This document shows, in pieces, positions 8,450 to 16,647 of a DNA stretch of 39,413 nt. The position numbers and the translations under genes are program-made. Source of the DNA: Rhodocyclaceae bacterium (lineage in GTDB: Bacteria > Pseudomonadota > Gammaproteobacteria > Burkholderiales > Rhodocyclaceae); the NCBI GenBank assembly GCA_020445745.1, contig JAGRGB010000144.1:1-39413 (forward strand), in the 5' to 3' direction. Below the pieces are notes generated by a model. It made no database searches. It was not told where the DNA came from and saw only the letters and a list, made by a program, of their open reading frames with translations. Each line of letters opens with the position of its first letter. Within the stretch, counting starts at the first letter, position 1.

Positions 8450-8617
8450 CGATGGTCTCCTGGGCGTCGGCGGCCTGCCGGGGGCCGGCCGGATTCTTCG
8501 TCGGGCACCGCAGTGGCAGCATAGCCGATCGACCCGTGGCCGGCTGCTCCGATTGCCGCGCCCGCGTGCTGGCGCCGGTGGTGAATCCGCCCGGGTCGAT
8601 GCCCGTCGCGGTCTTCG

Positions 8618-9274
8618 TCAGTCGGGCTGGACAACGCGCCAGCCGGGTGGGGGGTCGCCACCGTTCACGCCGACCGGCATGTCGGCGCCCTCAGGACACG
8701 GCAGGCGGGTGGCCAGGCCGGTGATCTCCGGTTTGCCGCCGGCGAGCGAATAGCGCGTCCATACACCGCAGTCGGCGCTCTGGCGGGACAGCGACAGCAC
8801 CACCAGCGACTGTTGATCCGCCAGCCAACGGGTCTCGCCGGTGATCTTGGGGGCTGTCGCGCGGATGATTTCCTCACCGTAGGGCGATCGATAGTACGGC
8901 AGGGCCAGCAGACGTGCGGTGGCTCGCGGACGCTCGCGGCGGAAATGCATCACGACGCTGGTCGGCTGGTAGGCACCGGGCGCGCAGCGTACCAGGGCAA
9001 TCGAACTGCCATCGGCCAGGTCATGGATTTCGAGTCCGCCGTCGTCACCGCTGCGGGTCACGGCGAACGCGCGCTCGCATCTCCCGGGCCAGGCGAGGGC
9101 GGTGAACCACTGGGCGCGCTCGGCGACGGTGGTCGCCGGCTTCGCCGCATCGTCGCGTCCGCCAGCCGCCGGCACGGCGGCCTGCGGCGTCTCCGGCAGC
9201 GGGGCCTCGGGCGCGGGGCTGGCGCAGGCGGCCAGCGCGAGCACGGTGATCGCAATCGGTGATCGAACGCTCAT
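8618..9274 (-). CDS. DUF1176-like lipoprotein
   Basis: A 218-aa exported protein. ATG 9274 gives a short signal ending in the lipobox ALAAC, followed by an Ala/Pro-rich linker of about 40 residues, so it should be a membrane-anchored periplasmic lipoprotein. The folded part (about 60-210) has four well-spaced cysteines (PGRCERAF, LVRCAPGAYQ, SADCGVWTRY, RLPCPEG), which probably form disulfides. The CxxGAYQ and DCG elements resemble DUF1176, a family with no known function. An upstream in-frame ATG (9346) would bury the signal and is rejected. It sits between the HDOD gene and the gamma-carbonic anhydrase, same strand. Confidence 0.78.
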   Translation of the reverse strand: MSVRSPIAITVLALAACASPAPEAPLPETPQAAVPAAGGRDDAAKPATTVAERAQWFTALAWPGRCERAFAVTRSGDDGGLEIHDLADGSSIALVRCAPGAYQPTSVVMHFRRERPRATARLLALPYYRSPYGEEIIRATAPKITGETRWLADQQSLVVLSLSRQSADCGVWTRYSLAGGKPEITGLATRLPCPEGADMPVGVNGGDPPPGWRVVQPD

Positions 9275-9424
9275 CGTGCCGATTGTGGCGGGCCCAGCAG
9301 AAAAATGCAGCCCCGAATCGGGTCGCTGCCGACCGTCCGCGGGCACCGACGCGGCGCATGACGATCGCGGCTGCGATCGGCGGGGGCATCCGACGGCGCG
9401 CGGGAGCTGCGCGCGGGCCCTGGC

Positions 9425-10291
9425 TCAGACCGCCGCCATGCTGCGTCCGAGGCCGGCGATCTCGGCCACGCTGTCGATCATGCGATCCAGCAGTTGGTCG
9501 AGCTGGCGCTGTTCCAACCGCAGCTGCCGGAGCAGCAGCGACTCGACCACGTCCCTGGGGCGCGCCAGGCAGGCGAAGGGATTCGCCGTGCCGCCGAAGA
9601 CACCCTGGCCGAATTCGTCGAGACTGATGATCGACTCGGCGGCGCAGAGGATCCCGGCCAGCGAATTGGAGCGGCCGGCGAACTGGTGGTGATTGCGATG
9701 AACCCGCGCGAAGGGCGTCGGCGCCTGCCAGTGCTCCAGCAGCATCGCGGTCAGTTCGCCGTGCTCGCGGCCGAACTGCTCGCGTTCGGCCTCCTCGATC
9801 GTCAGGGTGTGTTCGAGCGCGAACACGCAGACCCGCTCAAGGGCGCCCGGCCAAGTGAGTTCCGCCAGCATGTAGCCGAGGTCGTGCAGCAGGCCATGGA
9901 GGTAGGCATCGCTGCCGTCCTGGTACTTCAGCAGGCGGGCGACCTCGCGGCACGAGGTGGCCATGGACACCGAATGCAACCACAATTGCTCGCGCGCCTG
10001 GTCGGACAGGTGGGCGGACACCGGCTGGCCGAACAGTATCGCGGTCGCGAGTTGCATCGCCTGGCGCATGCCGATCCGGCGGACGGCCTGCCGCACCGAC
10101 GCGATGCGTGCCGGCGAACCGGCGCAAGCGGCCGAATTGGCGACGGCGACCAGCCGGGCTGCGAGCAGCGGCTCGTTCGAGACGATGTTCAGCAGCTGCT
10201 GTTCGGCGTCGTCGTCCTCGATCTTGATCACCAGCAGTTCGGCGGCGCGCGGTGACAGGGGCGGCAGGGCATCGAAATTGACCGGGTTCAC
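9425..10291 (-). CDS. HDOD domain protein
   Basis: Signal-output protein with a catalytically degenerate HD-type domain (HDOD); such proteins are often linked to motility, c-di-GMP or stress control. It has 288 aa from GTG 10291, which has GGAG nine bases upstream. The ATG at 10330 has no ribosome site and would begin almost at the predicted transcription start. Visible HDOD elements are LPPLSPRAAELLVIK, IVSNEPLLAARLVAVANSA, ASVRQAVRRIGMRQAMQLA and GLLHDLGYMLAEL. The C-terminal 60 residues are helical (LLLRQLRLEQRQLDQLL). A sigma-28-type promoter immediately upstream suggests co-regulation with flagellar and chemotaxis genes. Confidence 0.9.
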   Translation of the reverse strand: MNPVNFDALPPLSPRAAELLVIKIEDDDAEQQLLNIVSNEPLLAARLVAVANSAACAGSPARIASVRQAVRRIGMRQAMQLATAILFGQPVSAHLSDQAREQLWLHSVSMATSCREVARLLKYQDGSDAYLHGLLHDLGYMLAELTWPGALERVCVFALEHTLTIEEAEREQFGREHGELTAMLLEHWQAPTPFARVHRNHHQFAGRSNSLAGILCAAESIISLDEFGQGVFGGTANPFACLARPRDVVESLLLRQLRLEQRQLDQLLDRMIDSVAEIAGLGRSMAAV

Positions 10292-10341
10292 GTGTTTGGG
10301 CTCCGTGGCGCTTGTCCATGCCTGGTGCATGCGGCCAAAAA

Positions 10342-10368
10342 TTATCGGCGCTATAACTTTCGACTTAA
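10342..10368 (-). promoter_or_regulatory. Sigma-28 (FliA) promoter for the HDOD gene
   Basis: On the minus strand TTAAGTCG (10368-10361), an 11-base spacer and GCCGATAA (10349-10342) match the FliA consensus TAAAGTTT-N11-GCCGATAA. The -10 octamer is perfect, the spacing exact and the -35 matches 5 of 8. Transcription would start near 10335, giving about 45 bases of leader before the GTG start. Confidence 0.75.
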
Positions 10369-10551
10369 TGGGCGGGGATTAAAAAAGCGTGTCGCGGGGT
10401 CGCCGACGCGGCGTGTCGGGCGGCCTGCATGTGGCGCGAGGCATCGATCCGAAAGCGCGGTCCCGGCCGCCCGCGGCCCGCGTCGACCGACCGGCACGGT
10501 AGACTGGACGGCCCCGGCGCCGCCGGCGGGCCGTCACTCCAATCGGGACCG

Positions 10552-11787
10552 ATGCTGAATCGCCAATTCCTGTCCACCGACCACCAGCAACTCGCCGACG
10601 CCCTCGGCGCAGGACCGCCGCCGCTGATCATCCAGGATCTCGACGGCGTCTGCATGGGGCTGGTCGCCGATCCGCGGCGACGGCAGATCGACCCGGAATA
10701 CCTGTCGGCGTGCCGACGCCTGCGGGGGAGCTTCTTCGTGCTCACCAATGGCGAGCACGTCGGCAGCCGCGGCATGAACGGCATCGTCGAGCGCAGCCTC
10801 GGTGGCCGTCGGCAGGCGGCGGGACGCTACCTGCCCGGGCTCGCCGCCGGGGGGGTGCAGTGGCAGGACGTGGACGGCGTCGTGTCGCACCCCGGTGTCA
10901 GCGGTGCCGAGCTGCGCTTTCTCGCCGACGTTCCGGGGCGGGCTCGGCGCTTCCTGTGCGAATTCCTGGCGCGCCCGGGCCACCGCCTGACGCCGTCGCG
11001 CGCCGCGCAACTGGCAGATGCCGCGGTGCTCGACAACCGCGTCTCGCCGACCGTCAACATCAACGTCGTGTTCGAGGCCTGTGGCGGACGGGGCGCCATC
11101 TACCAGCAGCTCCAGCGGGAACTGCAGGGTTTCATGACGGACCTGCTCGAAGCCGCCGCCGGCCACGGACTGGCGGATGCCTTCTTCCTGCATCTGGCGC
11201 CGAACCTCGGTCGCGACAGCGATGGCGAACGCCTCGCGCCTGGGCGCGCGGAGATGGCCGGTACCACCGACTTCCAGTTCATGCTGTCCGGTGCGATCAA
11301 GGAAGCCGGTGTGCTGGCCCTGCTCAACCGCTATTACGGGGCCCGCTTCGGCAGCCACCCACTGGGCGCCGAATTCAGCGTTCGCGATGCCCCCCGCAGC
11401 CACACCGCCTTGCTCGATCTGGCCGAGGCGAACTTCGAGCGCCGGCGGATGCCGCGCATCGTCGCCGTCGGCGACACCGTGACGTCGTCGCTCGATGCCG
11501 CCGGCCGGCCGGCGCGCGGCGGCAGCGATCGCGGCTTCCTGCATCTGGTGCAGGATCTGGGCCGTCGCTTCGCCACCGACAATGCGGTGCTGTTCGTCGA
11601 CAGCAGCGGTGGCGAGGTGCGGCGGCCGGGCTTGAGCATCGATCGCGGGGCCGCCGCGGAGGCGGCCGAAGGCATCACCGATGCCGCCGATCCGCTACGC
11701 CTCAACTTCGCATTTCCGCACGGACATCGCCAGTACGTGGACTTCCTGATCGGCCTCGCCGGCCACATCGGCGCCCGCGACGCCTGA
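10552..11787 (+). CDS. ggpP: Glucosylglycerol-3-phosphate phosphatase (StpA/GgpP family)
   Basis: Removes phosphate from glucosylglycerol 3-phosphate, the last step of synthesis of the compatible solute glucosylglycerol. The 411 aa resemble cyanobacterial StpA along the whole length. Shared elements include IIQDLDGVCMGLV (Asp 29 and Asp 31, the HAD-type catalytic pair), VLTNGEHVGSRGMNGIVE, YLPGLAAGGVQWQD, LAPNLGRDSDGE, GTTDFQFMLSGAIKEAGVL, LLNRYYGARFGSHPLG and VGDTVTSSLDAAGR. The start is ATG 10552; upstream in-frame starts would add an Arg/Pro-rich tail. Glucosylglycerol-phosphate synthase (ggpS) is not in the window. It is convergent with the K+ antiporter gene, nine bases apart. The family is clear; the substrate follows from characterised StpA. 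Confidence 0.92.
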   Translation: MLNRQFLSTDHQQLADALGAGPPPLIIQDLDGVCMGLVADPRRRQIDPEYLSACRRLRGSFFVLTNGEHVGSRGMNGIVERSLGGRRQAAGRYLPGLAAGGVQWQDVDGVVSHPGVSGAELRFLADVPGRARRFLCEFLARPGHRLTPSRAAQLADAAVLDNRVSPTVNINVVFEACGGRGAIYQQLQRELQGFMTDLLEAAAGHGLADAFFLHLAPNLGRDSDGERLAPGRAEMAGTTDFQFMLSGAIKEAGVLALLNRYYGARFGSHPLGAEFSVRDAPRSHTALLDLAEANFERRRMPRIVAVGDTVTSSLDAAGRPARGGSDRGFLHLVQDLGRRFATDNAVLFVDSSGGEVRRPGLSIDRGAAAEAAEGITDAADPLRLNFAFPHGHRQYVDFLIGLAGHIGARDA

Positions 11788-11796
11788 CGCTGGCCG

Positions 11797-13689
11797 TCAG
11801 CCGTCGCGGGCGCTGCGCAGCAGCGCCGGGGTGTCGTCGGTGGCCGGTGCGGCGACCTCGGACGCCTCCGCGGGGGTGGCGGCCGCGTCGTCGTCGGGCG
11901 GCGCCGGCGGGCTCGGGTCGGCGCTGGCCGGGGGCGCCGGTACCTCCTCCTCGAGCAGGCTCGCGAGCTCGTCCATCGCTTCCCGCGACGTCTGGATCAA
12001 CTGCGTTTCGTCGTGATAGAGCGCCTGTTCGCGGCGCAGGATCCGGGCATCGTAGTCGGCGAAGCGGGCGACGATGTCGCGGGCGCGCTCGGGCGGCTTG
12101 CCGAGGGTCTCGAACACCTGGCGCGCCATGTCCAGGCTCGACAGGAAGGTCTCGCGAATGATCAGCTCGACGCCCAGATCCATCAGGCGATAGGCGTGGA
12201 AGCGGTTGCGGGCGCGGGCGATGATGGTGACCGCGGGGAAATGCCGGCGCACCGTCTCGGCACTGCGCAGCGAGCACTCGATGTCGTCGATTGCCAGCAC
12301 GAAGACCTCGGCTTCGCCGACCTTCGCGGCGTGCAGCACTTCCAGCTGGGCGGCGTCGCCGTAGAAGGCCTCGATGCCGAAGCGGCGGATCGTCTTGACC
12401 TCCGAGTGGTTCTTGTCGAGTGCGGTGAAGCGGACCCGTCGGGCGAGCAGCACGCGCCCGACGATCTGCCCGACCCGGCCGAAGCCGGCGATGACGACCG
12501 GCGCGTGCTCGTCGGGCATGTCGTCCGGCGGCGGGGTCTCGGCCGCAGGGGCCGAGCGCGCGTCGAGGCGGTCGCCCCAGATGATCAGGAAGGGCGCCAG
12601 CGCCATCGACAGCGCCACCGACAGGTTGAGCTGGGCCACCACGCCCGCCGGCAGCAGTCCGCCCTGCTGGGCGGCGCCGAACAGCACGAAGGCGAATTCG
12701 CCGCACTGGGCCAGGATCAGTGCCTGCATCCGCGAGCGTCGGGTGTCGCAGCCGGTGATGCGGCGCAGCAGAAAGAAGCTGCCGCCCTTGATCACGACCA
12801 GCGCGAGGGTCAGGCCGAGGACATTGAGCGGATGGTGGACGATCATGCCGAGGTCGATGCCCATGCCGACGGCGATGAAGAACAGGCCCATCAGCAGGCC
12901 CTGGAAGGGCAGGATCGAGGCTTCCAGCTCGTGGCGGAAGTCGGAATCCGACAGCAGCACGCCGGCGACGAAGGCGCCCAGCGACATCGACAGGCCGCCG
13001 GCCTGCAGCAGCAGGCCGAGGCCCAGCGCGGTGGCCAGCGCCGCAGCGGTGAACATCTCGCGGCTGTTGATCCGCGTCACGTGGCGAAACACCAGGTCGA
13101 GCAGCGGGCGCCCGATCAGGATCGCGGCCACCAGGATGCCGACGCCGATCAACGGGTTGGTCCCCTCGGCGCCGCTGTCCTGGCTGCCCAGCAGCGGCAG
13201 CACCGCCAGCAGCGGAATCACCAGCAGGTCCTGGAACAGCAGGATGCCGAAGGTCTCGCGGCCGAACAGCGAGCCCATCTCGTTGCGCTCGGCCAGGGTC
13301 GGCAGCACGAAGGCGGTCGACGACAGCGCCAGCGTCAGGCCGACGACGATCGCCAGCGGCCAGTCGAGGCCGAGCAGGTGGGCGGCCGGCGCCATCAGCG
13401 CGGCGCAGCCGCCGACCTGCAGGCTGCCCAGGCCGAAAACCGATTTTCTGAGGGCCCACAGTCGCGACGGCTGCAGCTCCAGGCCGATCACGAACAGCAG
13501 CAGCACGACCCCGACCTCGGCGGTGTGGAGCAGGTTTTCCGGGTCGCGGACGACGCCGAAGCCCCACGGGCCGATCAGCACGCCGGCGGCGAGGTAGCCG
13601 ATAACGGTGCCGAGTCCGGCGCGCTTGAACAGCGGTACCAGCAGGACCGCGACGGCGAGCAGTGCGGCGAGGGTGGCAATGGATTGCAT
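11797..13689 (-). CDS. Monovalent cation:proton antiporter, KefB/KefC type
   Basis: Inner-membrane K+/H+ antiporter (CPA2 family) with a cytoplasmic regulatory domain; KefB/KefC release K+ in response to electrophile-glutathione adducts. It has 630 aa. There are twelve or so hydrophobic helices in residues 1-390, with KRAGLGTVIGYLAAGVLIGP at the start and the ion-site region FGILLFQDLLVIPLLAVLP. An RCK/TrkA-N Rossmann domain follows (VVIAGFGRVGQIVGRVLLA, then YGDAAQLEVLHAAKVGEA). The tail after about residue 570 is unusually long, Ala/Pro/Asp-rich and likely disordered. No KefF/KefG ancillary oxidoreductase gene is adjacent, so glutathione control is not certain and I give no symbol. Confidence 0.93.
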   Translation of the reverse strand: MQSIATLAALLAVAVLLVPLFKRAGLGTVIGYLAAGVLIGPWGFGVVRDPENLLHTAEVGVVLLLFVIGLELQPSRLWALRKSVFGLGSLQVGGCAALMAPAAHLLGLDWPLAIVVGLTLALSSTAFVLPTLAERNEMGSLFGRETFGILLFQDLLVIPLLAVLPLLGSQDSGAEGTNPLIGVGILVAAILIGRPLLDLVFRHVTRINSREMFTAAALATALGLGLLLQAGGLSMSLGAFVAGVLLSDSDFRHELEASILPFQGLLMGLFFIAVGMGIDLGMIVHHPLNVLGLTLALVVIKGGSFFLLRRITGCDTRRSRMQALILAQCGEFAFVLFGAAQQGGLLPAGVVAQLNLSVALSMALAPFLIIWGDRLDARSAPAAETPPPDDMPDEHAPVVIAGFGRVGQIVGRVLLARRVRFTALDKNHSEVKTIRRFGIEAFYGDAAQLEVLHAAKVGEAEVFVLAIDDIECSLRSAETVRRHFPAVTIIARARNRFHAYRLMDLGVELIIRETFLSSLDMARQVFETLGKPPERARDIVARFADYDARILRREQALYHDETQLIQTSREAMDELASLLEEEVPAPPASADPSPPAPPDDDAAATPAEASEVAAPATDDTPALLRSARDG

Positions 13690-13823
13690 GCAGGGCGTCG
13701 ACCGTATTTGTGGCGCGGTTGGGGCACTTCGTCGCCGCGCGGGCGCGATAGACGACGAGGGTGCACGAAGTCCCGTGGCAATGTCCAGCCTGTCGTCGCC
13801 CGGCCTCTGCTATCGTCGTGCAG

Positions 13824-14750
13824 ATGAACCCGATGATTGCCATCTGCGCCCTGACCAAGACCTACGAGGGCGGCTTCCAGGCCTTGAAGCCGGTCGATCT
13901 CGAAATTCGCGAAGGCGAGATCTTCGCGCTGCTGGGGCCCAACGGTGCCGGCAAGACGACGCTGATCTCGATCGTCTGCGGCCTCGTCAATGCCTCGTCC
14001 GGGCGGGTCACGGTGGGCGGCCACGACATCGTCCGCGACTACCGCCGCGCGCGCGCGCTGATCGGGCTGGTGCCCCAGGAGCTGACCACCGAGGCCTTCG
14101 AGTCGGTGTGGAACGCGGTGAGCTTCAGCCGCGGCCTGTTCGGCAAGCCGGCCGACCCGGCACTGGTCGAACGGATCCTGCGCGACCTGTCGCTGTGGGA
14201 CAAGCGCAACAACCGCATCATGACCCTGTCCGGTGGCATGAAGCGGCGGCTGCTGATCGCCAAGGCCTTGTCCCACGAACCGCGCGTGCTGTTCCTCGAC
14301 GAGCCCACCGCCGGTGTCGATGTCGAACTGAGGCGCGACATGTGGCAACTGGTGCGCGGCCTGCAGGCGAACGGCGTGACGGTGATCCTGACCACCCACT
14401 ACATCGAGGAGGCCGAGGAGATGGCGGATCGCATCGGGGTCATCAGCCGGGGCGAGATCATCCTCGTCGAGGACAAGGCCACGCTGATGCACAAGCTCGG
14501 CAGGAAGCAGCTCAGCGTCCACCTGCAGGAGTCGCTCGCCGAGATCCCCGCGGCGCTCGGTGACTGGGCGCTGGAGCGCTCCGACGACGGCCAGACGCTG
14601 ACCTACACCTACGACGCCGAACGCCACCGGCGCGGCATCGGCGATTTGCTGAACGCGCTGTCGGCGGCCGGCCTCGCCTACAAGGACGTGAACACGACGC
14701 AGAGTTCCCTCGAAGACATCTTCGTCAGCCTGGTCCGGGAGAAGGCATGA
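13824..14750 (+). CDS. ABC transporter ATP-binding protein (YadG-like)
   Basis: Nucleotide-binding subunit of an ABC-2 exporter, working with the next gene. It has 308 aa from ATG 13824. Walker A is GPNGAGKTT (38-46), the Q-loop is in LVPQELT, the signature LSGGMKRRL begins at about 135, Walker B is [12 protein letters not shown] (about 155-166), and the switch histidine is in [14 protein letters not shown]. The C-terminal 80 residues ([18 protein letters not shown] onward) form the small accessory domain seen in YadG/DrrA-type subunits. Its stop overlaps the permease start by four bases (ATGA at 14747), so the pair is translationally coupled. It is divergent from the antiporter gene. The substrate is unknown. 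Confidence 0.96.
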   Translation: MNPMIAICALTKTYEGGFQALKPVDLEIREGEIFALLGPNGAGKTTLISIVCGLVNASSGRVTVGGHDIVRDYRRARALIGLVPQELTTEAFESVWNAVSFSRGLFGKPADPALVERILRDLSLWDKRNNRIMTLSGGMKRRLLIAKALSHEPRVLFLDEPTAGVDVELRRDMWQLVRGLQANGVTVILTTHYIEEAEEMADRIGVISRGEIILVEDKATLMHKLGRKQLSVHLQESLAEIPAALGDWALERSDDGQTLTYTYDAERHRRGIGDLLNALSAAGLAYKDVNTTQSSLEDIFVSLVREKA

Positions 14751-15508
14751 ACCTGTATGCGATCCGCGCCATCTACCGCTTCGAGATGGCCCGCGCGTGG
14801 CGCACGCTGACCCAGAGCATCATCTCGCCGGTGATCTCGACATCACTGTATTTCGTGGTGTTCGGCGCGGCGATCGGCTCGCGCATCCCGGAGGTCGAGG
14901 GGGTCAGCTACGGCAGCTTCATCGTGCCCGGCCTGATGATGTTGTCGCTGCTGACCCAGAGCCTGTCGAACGCCTCCTTCGGCATCTACTTCCCACGCTT
15001 CACCGGCACCATCTACGAAGTCCTGTCGGCGCCGGTCTCGTATCTCGAGATCGTCGTCAGCTACGTCGGGGCGGCGGCCACCAAGTCGCTGATCCTGGGC
15101 ACCATCATCCTGGTCACGGCCGCGCTGTTCGTGCCGATCCGCATCGAGCATCCGCTGTGGATGGTGACCTTCCTGGTGCTCACCGCGGTGACCTTCAGCC
15201 TGCTCGGCTTCATCATCGGCATCTGGGCAGACGGTTTCGAGAAGCTGCAGCTCGTGCCGCTGCTGGTGGTCACGCCGCTGGCCTTTCTCGGCGGCACCTT
15301 CTATTCGATCAAGATGCTGCCGCCGCTGTGGCAGACGGTGACGCTGTTCAACCCGGTGGTCTATCTGGTCAGCGGCTTTCGCTGGAGCTTCTATGGCATC
15401 TCCGACGTCAGTCCGCTGATCAGCCTGGCCATGACCCTGTTGTTCCTGCTGGTGTGCGTCGCGATCGTCGCGTGGATCTTCCGCACCGGTTATCGGTTGA
15501 AGCCCTAG
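14747..15508 (+). CDS. ABC-2 type permease (YadH-like)
   Basis: Membrane subunit of the exporter encoded with the preceding ATPase. The 253 aa are typical of the family, with six hydrophobic segments. The N-terminal amphipathic coupling region [17 protein letters not shown] comes first, then [19 protein letters not shown], the loop [15 protein letters not shown], the conserved [39 protein letters not shown] and [17 protein letters not shown]. The last two are the ABC-2 signature region. It overlaps the ATPase gene by four bases. Confidence 0.96.
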   Translation: MNLYAIRAIYRFEMARAWRTLTQSIISPVISTSLYFVVFGAAIGSRIPEVEGVSYGSFIVPGLMMLSLLTQSLSNASFGIYFPRFTGTIYEVLSAPVSYLEIVVSYVGAAATKSLILGTIILVTAALFVPIRIEHPLWMVTFLVLTAVTFSLLGFIIGIWADGFEKLQLVPLLVVTPLAFLGGTFYSIKMLPPLWQTVTLFNPVVYLVSGFRWSFYGISDVSPLISLAMTLLFLLVCVAIVAWIFRTGYRLKP

Positions 15509-15593
15509 CGCGGCAACGGCCGCGGCCGACTGACCGCGAGCGTGTCAGGCGAGCGGCTAGAATGCCGGTGACGCGCGACCGCGGGAGGGGCGG

Positions 15594-16358
15594 ATGGCAA
15601 TCTACGATTGGTTTGCGGGCCTGCCCGCCGGGATCTGGCTGCTGCTGGTCGCCACCGCCTGCATCACCTCGCTGCTGACCGCCACCCTCGGCGCCGGCGG
15701 CGGCGTGATGCTGCTGGCGGTGATGGCCCAGGTGCTGCCGCCACAGGTCATCGTGCCGGTCCACGGCGTGGTCCAGTTCGGTTCGAATTTCGGACGGGCG
15801 GTGCTGGCCTGGCGCCACATCGACTGGCGGGTGATCGGCGCCTTCGTGCCGGGCGCGCTCGCCGGTGCGCTGGTCGGCGCGCTGGTGCTGGTCAGACTGC
15901 CGCCGGCGGTGCTCTACCTGTGCATCGCCGCCTTCATCCTCTACCTGTGCTGGGGACCGCGGCTGCCGAAGATGGCGCTCGGTCCGGTCGGCACCGCGCT
16001 GGCGGGTGCCGTGACCACCTTCGTGACCCTGTTCGCCGGCGCCACCGGTCCGCTGGTGGCCGCCTTCGTCAAGCAGATCCACGCCGAACGCTTTCGCACC
16101 GTGGCGACCTTCGCCGCCGCGATGTCGTGCCAGCACGGGCTCAAGGCGGCGGTGTTCCAGGGCGCCGGTTTCGATCTGGCGCCGTGGCTCGGGCTGATGG
16201 TGGCGATGATCGCGGCGGGCGCGGCCGGCACCTGGGTCGGATTGCACCTGCTCGAGCGCATCGACGACCGGCATTTCTCGCGGTTGTTCGACATCGTCCT
16301 GACCCTGCTCGCGCTGCGTCTGATCTGGCAGGCGCTGGCCGGTCCCGCCGATGCTTGA
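15594..16358 (+). CDS. Sulfite exporter TauE/SafE family permease
   Basis: Inner-membrane permease of the TauE/SafE (DUF81) family; members move sulfite, sulfoacetate or other small organic anions. The 254 aa form about eight helices, with the two internal-repeat motifs: ATLGAGGGVMLLAVMAQVLP with VVQFGSNFGRAVLAWRHIDW in the first half, and TLFAGATGPLVAAFVKQ in the second. Ribosome site GGGAGGGG lies just upstream. It is 85 bases after the ABC pair and overlaps the next small gene by eight bases, so all four genes may be one transcript. The substrate is unknown. Confidence 0.93.
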   Translation: MAIYDWFAGLPAGIWLLLVATACITSLLTATLGAGGGVMLLAVMAQVLPPQVIVPVHGVVQFGSNFGRAVLAWRHIDWRVIGAFVPGALAGALVGALVLVRLPPAVLYLCIAAFILYLCWGPRLPKMALGPVGTALAGAVTTFVTLFAGATGPLVAAFVKQIHAERFRTVATFAAAMSCQHGLKAAVFQGAGFDLAPWLGLMVAMIAAGAAGTWVGLHLLERIDDRHFSRLFDIVLTLLALRLIWQALAGPADA

Positions 16359-16578
16359 ACGCGGCCGCCTGCGCTTCGATCTGTTCGGGCGTCCGATCGA
16401 AGTGGTGCGTGAGGGGCGCGGATGGCTGGTCTATCACCTCGGCAACGAAGGCAAGCGAAGACGGGCACGGGACATCGAGATTCCGCCGGAGCTCGGCGCC
16501 GATGCCGTCGAGGCGTGGCTCGACGACATGTTCCACGAGTACGCGAGCGCAGCGCGGCCGCGGGTGCGGCGGCTGTAG
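16351..16578 (+). CDS. 75-aa hypothetical protein coupled to the TauE/SafE permease
   Basis: I do not recognise a named family. It starts at ATG 16351 inside the end of the permease gene (eight-base overlap), which argues for real coupled translation. The sequence is soluble, alternates hydrophobic and charged residues (RLRFDLFGRPIEVVREG, WLVYHLGNEGKRRRA), and ends in an acidic helix (DAVEAWLDDMFHEYA) and a basic tail. This suggests a small alpha/beta domain. There is no signal peptide or cysteine. Its job may relate to the permease or to the methyltransferase gene 70 bases further on. Confidence 0.75.
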   Translation: MLERGRLRFDLFGRPIEVVREGRGWLVYHLGNEGKRRRARDIEIPPELGADAVEAWLDDMFHEYASAARPRVRRL

Positions 16579-16647
16579 CGGCGCTGGCGCCGGTCCCCGG
16601 CTGCGAGCAGAATGCGGGCGAATTCTCCCGTCGAGGGATGCGCCCCG

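Noticed and set aside
12013-13827. Open plus-strand frame of about 600 codons
   Set aside because: It lies antisense to the K+ antiporter, with His/Gln/Arg-rich translation typical of the reverse frame of membrane-protein codons.
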